Assembly: GCA_964575455.1 (NCBI GenBank)
Contig: CAZNRX010000011.1
Location: forward strand, 9,726 to 73,725
Length of the DNA stretch: 64,000 nucleotides
From: SKLM01 sp964575455
GTDB taxonomy: Bacteria > Chloroflexota > Anaerolineae > B4-G1
Direction of reading: 5' to 3'
The first letter of the stretch is position 1. Every line of letters starts with the position of its first letter. Shown here piece after piece: positions 1 to 7,616 of the stretch. The translations under genes were made by a program, and so were the position numbers. Under the pieces are notes generated by a model. It made no database searches, was not told the origin of the DNA, and worked only from the letters and a program-made list of their open reading frames with translations.

Positions 1-62
1 GATTGTAGCCCAGACTGAGCTGGTTGTCGAGACGAGGAAGCCAAGCCGATGGATGAATCCAA

Positions 63-737
63 CTACCACCACCGCTCTGTCCGAATCCCCTGGCGCTGGA
101 CCTCCGCCTCAAGGTGCGCCCGTTGTTCCTCGTCGGCGGCGCGAATGGCGGACGCATAAGCCCGGGTAGCCAACGACTGCCTGCTGTCGCGCCGGATCAG
201 AGGGATCGCTTTCTCAGCAAACTGTTGAGGGCTGGTCGTCGCAGCCAGGGAAGCCATGTAGGCCGCGACGTATTCTTTCTCGTCACCCGGGATCATCCAG
301 CCGCCGATCTCGTCTGCGAAGACAATCTCCTCGCCGCTCTCCATGGCATCGATCAGCTCGTACAGGATACTAAAGCAGACTACAGCGTGGTTAAGCGAAG
401 CGGCATCGCCTTGCGCGGTGAGCTGGCAGCTAGCCTCCAGGCAATCGCCCAGCTCTTCAAACCACTCCTTCGTCTCCTCCGGGACGTATCTCCAGTTGTT
501 GTAGTTGATGGCGAACGGCTCGTAGTAGTGTCCAGCCAACGAGGACTGCCGAAATGCCTTGACTTGCCTCAGCAAGACCTCGCCGTCGATCGGTTCCGGC
601 GGCAGCGAGCGAGCGTACTTGCCGAACACGCGGGTGCGCTGAGCGACCTTCATCTCCCCGTAGGCCTTGTCCAGCAGATCGAGCAACACGGAGGGCTCCT
701 CATCCGCCAGTGCCCTGAAGAGTCGTTCTCTGTCCAT
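63..737 (-). CDS. Hypothetical protein, 224 aa
   Basis: I do not recognise this family. The protein is soluble, acidic and rich in predicted helix, with no signal peptide or membrane segment. It opens with MDRERLFRALADEEPSVLLD and has an aromatic-rich centre (YYEPFAINYNNWRYVP). A GGGAGAAT Shine-Dalgarno lies 6-8 bases before the ATG, which supports this start. It is the last gene of the island in this window and shares strand with the next upstream gene, 32 bases away; both are rich in Asp/Glu and Ala and may be a pair. No function is proposed. Confidence 0.6.
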   Translation of the reverse strand: MDRERLFRALADEEPSVLLDLLDKAYGEMKVAQRTRVFGKYARSLPPEPIDGEVLLRQVKAFRQSSLAGHYYEPFAINYNNWRYVPEETKEWFEELGDCLEASCQLTAQGDAASLNHAVVCFSILYELIDAMESGEEIVFADEIGGWMIPGDEKEYVAAYMASLAATTSPQQFAEKAIPLIRRDSRQSLATRAYASAIRAADEEQRAHLEAEVQRQGIRTERWW

Positions 738-769
738 CGCTTATTCTCCCTTTTGGCGATCGCCGACCA

Positions 770-1321
770 TTAGTCCAGGCGCAGCCTCCAGCCACTTAGC
801 CGCTCCTCAATGAAGGCTTCGACCGTGTCTGCCTCCGCCCGGGCGGGCTTCCCGGCCCTCCACGCCCTCACCACTGCCTGGGCAAAGGCCTCCATGGCAT
901 CCGGGGCCCAGTCCTTGAACTCAGCATCAGAGTCGTGATCGAACCGATAGAACCCCAGCAGCAAACCCATGCAGATATGGGCCGCTTCGGCGTCCATGCC
1001 GAGCCTCTGGTATTTCTTGAGATCCTCCAGATGCGGATCGAGGGTCTCTTCAATCATCTCGTAGGCGGCCTCGCTCGGCTCCACGTAGCCGTGACGCTTC
1101 CGCCCAGCCCGATCCCAGACCTCCTCAACCCTCAGAAGCGTCAGGTCATCGTACAGGTCGAACGCCACCTCCTCCAAGTCGACGCCGCGCAGGTAGGCTG
1201 TGGCAACCTCTGCGATGCGCGCGGCGGTCTCTGTATCCTGGCGGGCCAGGGTCTTCAGAACTGCCAGCGCGTCACGGGGCGACAGTTGATCGATAACGTT
1301 CCGTGGGTCCTTAACCGTCAT
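770..1321 (-). CDS. Hypothetical acidic helical protein, 183 aa
   Basis: The family is not recognised. The frame stays open further upstream, but the extra N-terminal residues are Cys/Arg/Gly-rich and unlike the rest, whereas the ATG at 1321 (MTVKDPRNVIDQLSPRDAL) has a clean GGAGAGG Shine-Dalgarno. The body is helical and acidic, with a stretch LEEVAFDLYDDLTLLRVEEV and a C-terminal EAFIEERLSGWRLRLD. There are no membrane segments or obvious catalytic motifs. It lies next to a decayed AbiE toxin-antitoxin pair and is a generic accessory gene on present evidence. Confidence 0.6.
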   Translation of the reverse strand: MTVKDPRNVIDQLSPRDALAVLKTLARQDTETAARIAEVATAYLRGVDLEEVAFDLYDDLTLLRVEEVWDRAGRKRHGYVEPSEAAYEMIEETLDPHLEDLKKYQRLGMDAEAAHICMGLLLGFYRFDHDSDAEFKDWAPDAMEAFAQAVVRAWRAGKPARAEADTVEAFIEERLSGWRLRLD

Positions 1322-1386
1322 CACGGTCCTCTCCTCGCATGACCGGCATCGCACGAATCTTCCACACAGTTCTGATCCACAGGGGC

Positions 1387-1599
1387 CTATGGCCCATCGG
1401 CCAGGGGAATCGGGATCTCCCACACGGTGAGCACTAGGGCCCCTTTCAGCACAAACCGATCCAGGTAGGGAGAGCATCCCAGACGATAGAGGAAGCGTTC
1501 CAAAGCGAAGTACTGCAGCAGCTCGTTGAACGGGCGCCCCTCCGCTCGGGCACGGTTCAGCAGCCTCTGATGGACCAAGGCTGCCACGTTATGGGTCAC
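1387..1599 (-). pseudogene. AbiEii-like toxin (nucleotidyltransferase), 5' fragment
   Basis: The 70 residues match the N-terminal part of the AbiEii/AbiGii nucleotidyltransferase toxin family: the helix FNELLQYFALERFLYRLG followed by the strand FVLKGALVLTVW. The family normally continues into an arginine/aspartate active-site strand (pattern RxTxDxDL); here the frame stops a few residues after VWEIPIP, so the catalytic aspartates are absent. The GTG start overlaps the stop of the preceding AbiEi remnant in the usual GTGA fashion, so the original coupling of antitoxin and toxin is still visible. It is read as a decayed abortive-infection pair, not a working toxin. Confidence 0.7.
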
Positions 1600-1679
1600 A
1601 GCAGAGCCTCCACGTAAGGCCTGATCACCTCATCGACCCGGCAGATACGAGCGTAGTACATCAGACCAGCGGTTCGGAC
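1596..1679 (-). pseudogene. AbiEi-like antitoxin, C-terminal remnant
   Basis: A 27-residue open stretch ending in VDEVIRPYVEALL and a TGA that overlaps the toxin GTG. The motif YARICRV...IRPYVEALL is the usual end of AbiEi/type IV antitoxins. An in-frame TAG lies directly upstream, and no DNA-binding winged helix can be found in the remaining 80 bases before the neighbouring gene, so only the tail survives. Assignment rests on the short tail plus the coupled toxin fragment. Confidence 0.55.
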
Positions 1680-1758
1680 CTACCAAATCACGATCGACGA
1701 ACCCCTCCGCGTCCGGCAGCGAACCTACCGCGTGGGACGGCCTCTCCATTGCGGTGAT

Positions 1759-4644
1759 CTACCCCTTCACAAACCAACAAGCGCTCAGTGGCGATGAGAT
1801 CTTCTCCTGCTCACTACAAGCTGTGCAGAAATAACGCTCCTCCTCTTGATCGTAGTCGAGCAGCTGACCGCAATCCGCACACTCAAAGAGGGACGTCAGC
1901 TGACGAACAGCGTCCACGAATCCCTTTATCTCGGCATTCGGCACGTCTTTCCACTGATTACCCCGCCGGTAGGCATCCAAGGTCCCCTTGGACCGTTTGA
2001 GCAGAGGCTCCCAGTCGTTGACATCCGCACGCGGATGCGCAATCGCCCATTCGAAGAAGGGACCGTAGAGGTCCTCCAAAGCATACTCATCGTAGGGCAC
2101 GGCCAAGACCGGCAAGCCAAGGCGATGACGTGCATCATGGAGAAAGCCCATCAAACGCTTCTGCACCATGGAGGCTGCGTTCTTTCTGACGCGGGGCTTC
2201 CCTGACCGCAGGAGCTTGGCCGCCGTCTCGTGCCAGCCAGTTTGATACCTGTAGATCACCCGAGGCGGCGGGGATGGATTGCAGCTGGGACACGCCAAGG
2301 CCCTGACGTTCCGATCGTAACAGACGAGACTACCGCAAACGGGGCACTCGAAGGCAGCTACCAATCTCCTGATGGCCTCGACGAAACTAAGGGCCTCCTG
2401 AGAGGTGACGGTGGCAGCCCAGTCATTGAAATGGGCACCAGACCAGTTGCGCAAGGCCCACACTTCGTCGAGTTCGCTCTGGAGAGCTTCCAATTCCGCA
2501 ACGAACCGAGGTCTGTCAAGACGCTCGACTGGGTGATCGTTGACCCACTTCCAGAAAATCGGATACAGATCGCCAATGGTGTAAGCATCATTACGCTTCG
2601 CGGGGACCGCCAGTGCCAGATTCAAGCGCATGCGACTCAGGAACTTCTCCAGATTCCGGCCCGCTCCGCCAATAGCGTCCTGCGCGCGGCCCTTCCGTGC
2701 CTGCTCTTCGTAGTATGCCCAATCCGAAAGCGGATGGTCCCAGCAGTCCGCTCCGTGCTCCAGAGACCACGGTTTCAGGGGAACCAGTTTGCTGTCTGGG
2801 AGAACCCGATCCAGCTCTTTGGCCCACAATCGATCGTGGGTCGTGATCACAAACTGGTAGCCCGAGAACTCGCGGGCCAGGAGACGGGCTACTCGCAGCC
2901 TGTGTCCGCCATCGATCGTGGTCAGTACATCGTCCAGCACGATCAACTTCAAATCCTCACCGAACCGTTTGATGAACGCTAGGAAGATGCACAGCCCCAG
3001 CGAGTCCATGTGCCCCTCGCTGAAGTAGTTGAGCGGATGAGCTGGCGCTTGGTTGTGATAGCAGGTGCGCAAAGCCACGCTGCTGCGCCTATCCCGCTGC
3101 ACCGGGATCGTGATGGAGCCATACCCCTCACCTGGGTGAAGCTGCTGGTAGAACCGTCCAAAGTCCCGCTCCAGCTCAGCACGCAGACGCTTGAGCCCCC
3201 GTTTCCGCGCCTCCACCAATTCGGTATAGACAAGGTCGACCTGCTGATGGACGAAACTCGCCTTCCTGACAGCGCGTCTGATCTCCCGCAGTCGCTGCCA
3301 GTGTTCGTCCACCCGTGTCATCGTCACCAATAGACCGACCTGTTTATCCTCCGACTTGCTCGGCGTCAGTCTTTGTCTCTGCTCCACGATTTCGACGGCG
3401 AGCTCGGGCAGGAGCTGTCGAAACTGGGCGAAGGATGAGAGCTTCTGCCAGCGCTCCGTCTCGACAATGCCCTCCTCCAGTCGATCCAAAGCACTTCGGT
3501 ACCTACGAGCTGACTGCAGCGCCGCTTGAGCTGCTGGGACTTGAGACTTCAGATCGTGAGTTTCCAGGCCCTCAATCAGTTCACCGATCAGACCTTCTAC
3601 GAATACAAGCTTACGCTCCACCGCGGCCCTCTGCCTACGTACCCTTCGGCGGTTCTCAGTCAGTTCGTGCAGGTCCGTCACGCGTTCATCAAGTCGGCGG
3701 AGCAAGGCGGCGTAATCAGGAATCGGCGCTTCACACAGTGGACAGTTGCTGAGGTCGGCGTTGGCCTGGAGCACACGATAACCTTCGGTCAACAATGGCT
3801 CCAACGAAGCGTCCTCGAGAACTTCTGTCTTCTGCCAGAACGCTACGAAAACCTGCCGGAGCTTTGCGGTTTCTTCTTGCAGTTCCTTGAGCGCTTCAGC
3901 AGTCTGCGTGATTGCCCTGTGTAGCTCTTGCAGGCTCTCCGCTTCTCGGGTCCTTCCCGGCGACTTGGTGCTCCGGCGCAGGGCCTCCAAGCGCCAATGC
4001 AGCGTCTCTTGCCGCTGGATCGGATCCAGTCCCTGGTCAGCCAGTCGATGGTTGATCACCCGCACAAGCGCCTTCTCGGTCTCTATGCGCCGATCGAGCA
4101 GATCCGAGAGCCGATCAAGCGTCCTCTCATATTCGCCCTCCAGGCTCGCGAGCTGACGCTTGGTCCTGCGGTGTGCCTTCCTCCAACGCTTGTCGATACC
4201 GTCTAGAGCTCCCAAGCCCACGAGCTTTGAGATACGCTGGTACCGCTCTGCATCCCGGGCATTGATAAACCCCAGGACCTGGTGGCGACGTAGGACGAAG
4301 GTCTGCCGGGCGATCTGATCGAAGAATGGTCGCAATGACCGAGGAATGCCCGCGCTGCGCCTGGGGTAACTCAGGGAGACGGATTGCGAGAGACCTCTGA
4401 GATCCACCGCGACCTTGGGCGAGCCACCACGCAGATTAGGGATGCACTGACGCTTCTTGACGTCAGCGCGGCCCTCGAGCGGTTCGATCCGCCCAGCGAA
4501 GAAGTACTCAATGGCATCAACGATGGAGCTCTTGCCTGAGCCGTTCTCGCCAACGACGATCAGATTCCGTCCCTTGATAGACAGGCTAAGGCGGCGAATG
4601 CCCCTGAAGTCCTGCACCTTGATGCTATCAATCCTGCAGTTCAT
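1759..4644 (-). CDS. SMC/RecF-like ATPase with zinc ribbons, 961 aa
   Basis: Probable DNA-repair or defence ATPase of the ABC/SMC class. Seen in order: a RecF-like N-terminus with Walker A GENGSGKSS (about residues 34-42), two long charged coiled-coil arms, a zinc-hook-like pair CPLC (about 305) between the arms, an ABC signature-like FSEGH segment (about 555), Walker B LIVLDDV (about 585) and a TTHD switch histidine. The C-terminal third is unusual: a helical domain seen twice, each copy ending in a zinc ribbon (CPVC...CPSC near 790; CADC...CTAC near 925). ATG 4644 follows GGAGGAG; an in-frame start 24 bases upstream lacks one. It overlaps the 65-aa gene by 17 bases and ends a co-oriented run with the McrB- and McrC-like genes, so it is probably an extra effector or sensor of that system. 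Known relatives by architecture are RloC-like and Lamassu-type ATPases; no nuclease motif was seen in this protein. Confidence 0.8.
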   Translation of the reverse strand: MNCRIDSIKVQDFRGIRRLSLSIKGRNLIVVGENGSGKSSIVDAIEYFFAGRIEPLEGRADVKKRQCIPNLRGGSPKVAVDLRGLSQSVSLSYPRRSAGIPRSLRPFFDQIARQTFVLRRHQVLGFINARDAERYQRISKLVGLGALDGIDKRWRKAHRRTKRQLASLEGEYERTLDRLSDLLDRRIETEKALVRVINHRLADQGLDPIQRQETLHWRLEALRRSTKSPGRTREAESLQELHRAITQTAEALKELQEETAKLRQVFVAFWQKTEVLEDASLEPLLTEGYRVLQANADLSNCPLCEAPIPDYAALLRRLDERVTDLHELTENRRRVRRQRAAVERKLVFVEGLIGELIEGLETHDLKSQVPAAQAALQSARRYRSALDRLEEGIVETERWQKLSSFAQFRQLLPELAVEIVEQRQRLTPSKSEDKQVGLLVTMTRVDEHWQRLREIRRAVRKASFVHQQVDLVYTELVEARKRGLKRLRAELERDFGRFYQQLHPGEGYGSITIPVQRDRRSSVALRTCYHNQAPAHPLNYFSEGHMDSLGLCIFLAFIKRFGEDLKLIVLDDVLTTIDGGHRLRVARLLAREFSGYQFVITTHDRLWAKELDRVLPDSKLVPLKPWSLEHGADCWDHPLSDWAYYEEQARKGRAQDAIGGAGRNLEKFLSRMRLNLALAVPAKRNDAYTIGDLYPIFWKWVNDHPVERLDRPRFVAELEALQSELDEVWALRNWSGAHFNDWAATVTSQEALSFVEAIRRLVAAFECPVCGSLVCYDRNVRALACPSCNPSPPPRVIYRYQTGWHETAAKLLRSGKPRVRKNAASMVQKRLMGFLHDARHRLGLPVLAVPYDEYALEDLYGPFFEWAIAHPRADVNDWEPLLKRSKGTLDAYRRGNQWKDVPNAEIKGFVDAVRQLTSLFECADCGQLLDYDQEEERYFCTACSEQEKISSPLSACWFVKG

Positions 4645-4825
4645 CTGCTCTCTCCTCCAAGGCGGCAAGAGCTTCGCTAATCCGCGTTCGGTTGTCCAGC
4701 TCGCCTGCGGTCGTCATCTGGCGCAACTCCTCCAGAAATGCAGCGTCGACGCACTCTTTCCGGGCCAATGCCTCCAGGAAGTCATTGAGGATCTTGCGAG
4801 TTTCTGCGCTGTATGACTGCGACAT
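4628..4825 (-). CDS. Small helical protein between McrB-like and SMC-like genes, 65 aa
   Basis: An unrecognised acidic helical protein (MSQSYSAETRKILNDFLEAL...EERADELQD). The ATG at 4825 has a GGAGG Shine-Dalgarno six bases upstream, better than the in-frame ATG 15 bases earlier. The stop overlaps the start region of the SMC-like ATPase by 17 bases, which indicates translational coupling and suggests that the two products work together, for example as adaptor or regulatory subunit. It lies 62 bases after the McrB-like gene. Confidence 0.65.
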   Translation of the reverse strand: MSQSYSAETRKILNDFLEALARKECVDAAFLEELRQMTTAGELDNRTRISEALAALEERADELQD

Positions 4826-4887
4826 AGGGCCTCCTCTCATCCTCCGAGCGACATTGCTGGGCTTCCACTTCAGGAAAAGGCATGCCT

Positions 4888-7614
4888 CTAGCTGAACGAC
4901 GCAAAACCACTGGTATAAAGCTCCCAGAGCATACGACAGGCCTTGGCCGCCGTGCGTTCGTACCGATACGCTTGCCCTTCCAGAGCACGAATCGCTGCGT
5001 TGCTATCCTCCCCATCTTTCACAGCCGCGTCAATCGTCTCGTAGTCCGGCGCATCGGGCGACAGGCACCAAGCTAAGATACGCTTGAGAGGCTCCTCGAG
5101 CTTCCCGCGCGAGCCGTGAAACTTGGGCAGCACCTTCATCAGCACGGCGGCGTCGAAGGCTGCGTCCATCTCCGCGAAGAGCTCGTTCCTCTCCGCGGAG
5201 ATGAGGAAGGAGATGATCTCGTCGAAGACACGGTATCCGAAGTGCAGGTAGTAGGGACGCAGCTGGTCATTGAGCACCTGCAGACGGTCCCGCACCTCTG
5301 AGTTCCCCTCCACGTAGGTGGCGATAGCACGCTTGTCGATTCGGGTGAACTGGCCCTCCTGCGTGAAGTCTGCCAGCATGGCTCGGCGTTGCTCAGCGTC
5401 AAGCTCCTCATCTGGCGCCTCCGATGGATCCGGAGGATAGTCAGTGAAGTCCGCCTCGGTCAACTCCAGCGTGAACGCACGGTCCAGCACCTTCGGGCTG
5501 AACGTGTGCGTCGTCTCGTCCACGTTGACCGTGCCGATCACGTAGAAGTTGGGCGGCACCCTGATCCGACCGGGAGGAAGATCGCCTCCCGCATCATTGG
5601 GATAGGGAAGCCGCAGCGGCTCTTGAGTCCAGCCGTCGGCGTCGCGACCTGACTCCAACACACTGAGAAGATCGGCGAAGTAGTACTCCACGCGGGCCAG
5701 GTTCATCTCGTCCAAGATCACGAACCAGGCCAAGTCCTCGCCCTGACGATAGCTTTGCACAGCTCTCAGCAGAAACCGGAGGAAGTCCGTCCACTCGTAC
5801 GTCCCGGTCAGAGGGTTGTAGTAACCGAGCAAGCTCTTGCTGTCCCGCCAGTCGGTGCGCACCGGGACGAACAGGCTGTTGCTTGGGACCGGGCCTGACG
5901 TCCCTTCGCGGAACTCGGGATCAGACGGCTTGCCCATATGGAATCCGATCAGCTTGCCATCGTCGTCAGAGCGAGGCTCCATGACGACGGTGTCACCCAC
6001 CTCGAAGTTCTCGCTGAACCAGGGCGAGGCCTCGCCCCTCAAGTACAAGGCGATGTAGTTCGTGTTTGAGTAGTCGTGATACGCCAGGCGACACTCCTGG
6101 CTCTGATCGCCAAACACAAGTTGCACTTCCTTCGACTCGCCCCGTTCTGGCGGCTCATAGAGCTTGGTGAAGTGCTTGGGGATGATGAATCGGTTGTACT
6201 TCGGCATATACGGCTGCACCGTGATCGATATCACGTCGTCCCGGGCCTCAACCTGTGGTTCGGTCGGCTGGGGGAGTATCTCGGCGAACGCCTGGGCCAG
6301 CTTCGTCTTCCCTGTTCCGCTGATGCCACTCAAGATCACGAAGCCCTTGGTCTGCAACGCAGTGTAGAAAGTAGCGATTTGCCATTCGGAGTACTGAAGG
6401 CCTCTTGCCGCCAGCGCCTTCTTCAGGTCAACCGGCCGACGAGGTTGAACGTCTGGCAGCTGATCCGCTCCTAGAGACTGGATCGGCAGAGCAATGTCAG
6501 TCCAAGATGGCCATGGCCCGTCATAAGCGTCTCGCAGCATACCAAGTCCCTCCTGATCGAAGCGCCACAAGTAACCCTGCTTGACATCGCCTGACTTGGT
6601 AAAGGGCGAGTGTTCGACGTCAAGCTGCGATAGATCCTCACGTATCTCATCGAAAGGGATCGGATCATCGAACTCGAAGTACTCAACGTCGACCATCCAT
6701 CCTTCCCCCTCCCAATCGCTATCACCTCCGTGGGGATGGGTCTTGCTCTCTGTTTCACTGTTCGCCCGACTCAACCCTCTCACAGCCTTTTGATAGTAGT
6801 GCACGATGACGTCATCTGGTCCTATGTCGCGGACCAGTCGCCAGTGGATGAAGGATCGCCCTTGTTCGTTTTCCTGTGGCGCCCATAAGAATTCCTCCCG
6901 GGTCGCTGCAGCATACGAATCACCCTGGTTGACCCACCAGACATTCACAGCCTGTCCACGCTTCTCGTGCATGAACGCGCGGTCAGCTTCGGGAACCAAC
7001 ACAAACCACAGGGGCAACACGGACCTGTAAGCCGCCATGATTACATCAACGATGCCCTCCTCGGCGGCGATAGCCTCCTCCGCGGTAAGCGTCCGACAGA
7101 GTGACATTCCCCAATACTCGCTGCTGTCGTGTTTCTGCTTGATACCATCCAGGGCGGTCTTGCTGGGGCTGCCCTGATCCTCGGCTTCGCTTTCTGGATG
7201 AGAGAAGCTCCAAGAGGGAGTACCAGCCAGCTCGTCAAGTCGGGCACAGAAACTACCTGCATTCTCCAGACATCGGATTAGCCTCACTCCATCCCGGTTT
7301 GTGTCCAGGTCCTCTTGCTCCGCCCAGTCCAGAGGAGGACACTCCACAGCGAGGCCAAAGGTGAGCTCTCTGTGCTCGATGCTTCGAGATAGATAGAACA
7401 TCGCTTGATGAGGCCAGGCAGGGCGCGGGGTATCCTTCGGGACGATCCACAGCTGCTGTAAACGGTCACCCCGTGCTACATAGGGATTCGTAGTGAAAGG
7501 AACCGCAAGAATTCTCTCCAGCCGGTCCTCCAGATAATGCCAAATGTGACGACCACCGTGCTCAGCCATCGTGACATAGCGCTCGAAGTCCTCCTCAATG
7601 AACCGGAATCCCAT
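4888..7614 (-). CDS. McrB-like AAA+ protein with EVE-like domain, 908 aa
   Basis: Motor and recognition subunit of a McrBC-type modification-dependent restriction system. In order: an N-terminal domain of about 215 residues not assigned; an EVE/PUA-like domain (VNVWWVNQGDSYAAATREEF, then FIHWRLVRDIGPDDVIVHYY, about 222-375), a fold known to bind modified bases; a Gln-lacking helix and Walker A GISGTGKTKLA (about 437); a roughly 100-residue insert resembling the B3 DNA-binding fold (RFIIPKHFTKLY ... FEVGDTVVMEP); Walker B VILDEMNLARVEYYFADLL (about 645); and the sensor segment GTVNVDETTHTFSPKVLDRA. Classical McrB has NTADRS at that last position, so nucleotide choice may differ. The start follows GGAGG and lies two bases after the stop of the DUF2357 nuclease gene, its expected partner. 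Confidence 0.88.
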   Translation of the reverse strand: MGFRFIEEDFERYVTMAEHGGRHIWHYLEDRLERILAVPFTTNPYVARGDRLQQLWIVPKDTPRPAWPHQAMFYLSRSIEHRELTFGLAVECPPLDWAEQEDLDTNRDGVRLIRCLENAGSFCARLDELAGTPSWSFSHPESEAEDQGSPSKTALDGIKQKHDSSEYWGMSLCRTLTAEEAIAAEEGIVDVIMAAYRSVLPLWFVLVPEADRAFMHEKRGQAVNVWWVNQGDSYAAATREEFLWAPQENEQGRSFIHWRLVRDIGPDDVIVHYYQKAVRGLSRANSETESKTHPHGGDSDWEGEGWMVDVEYFEFDDPIPFDEIREDLSQLDVEHSPFTKSGDVKQGYLWRFDQEGLGMLRDAYDGPWPSWTDIALPIQSLGADQLPDVQPRRPVDLKKALAARGLQYSEWQIATFYTALQTKGFVILSGISGTGKTKLAQAFAEILPQPTEPQVEARDDVISITVQPYMPKYNRFIIPKHFTKLYEPPERGESKEVQLVFGDQSQECRLAYHDYSNTNYIALYLRGEASPWFSENFEVGDTVVMEPRSDDDGKLIGFHMGKPSDPEFREGTSGPVPSNSLFVPVRTDWRDSKSLLGYYNPLTGTYEWTDFLRFLLRAVQSYRQGEDLAWFVILDEMNLARVEYYFADLLSVLESGRDADGWTQEPLRLPYPNDAGGDLPPGRIRVPPNFYVIGTVNVDETTHTFSPKVLDRAFTLELTEADFTDYPPDPSEAPDEELDAEQRRAMLADFTQEGQFTRIDKRAIATYVEGNSEVRDRLQVLNDQLRPYYLHFGYRVFDEIISFLISAERNELFAEMDAAFDAAVLMKVLPKFHGSRGKLEEPLKRILAWCLSPDAPDYETIDAAVKDGEDSNAAIRALEGQAYRYERTAAKACRMLWELYTSGFASFS

Positions 7615-7616
7615 CG

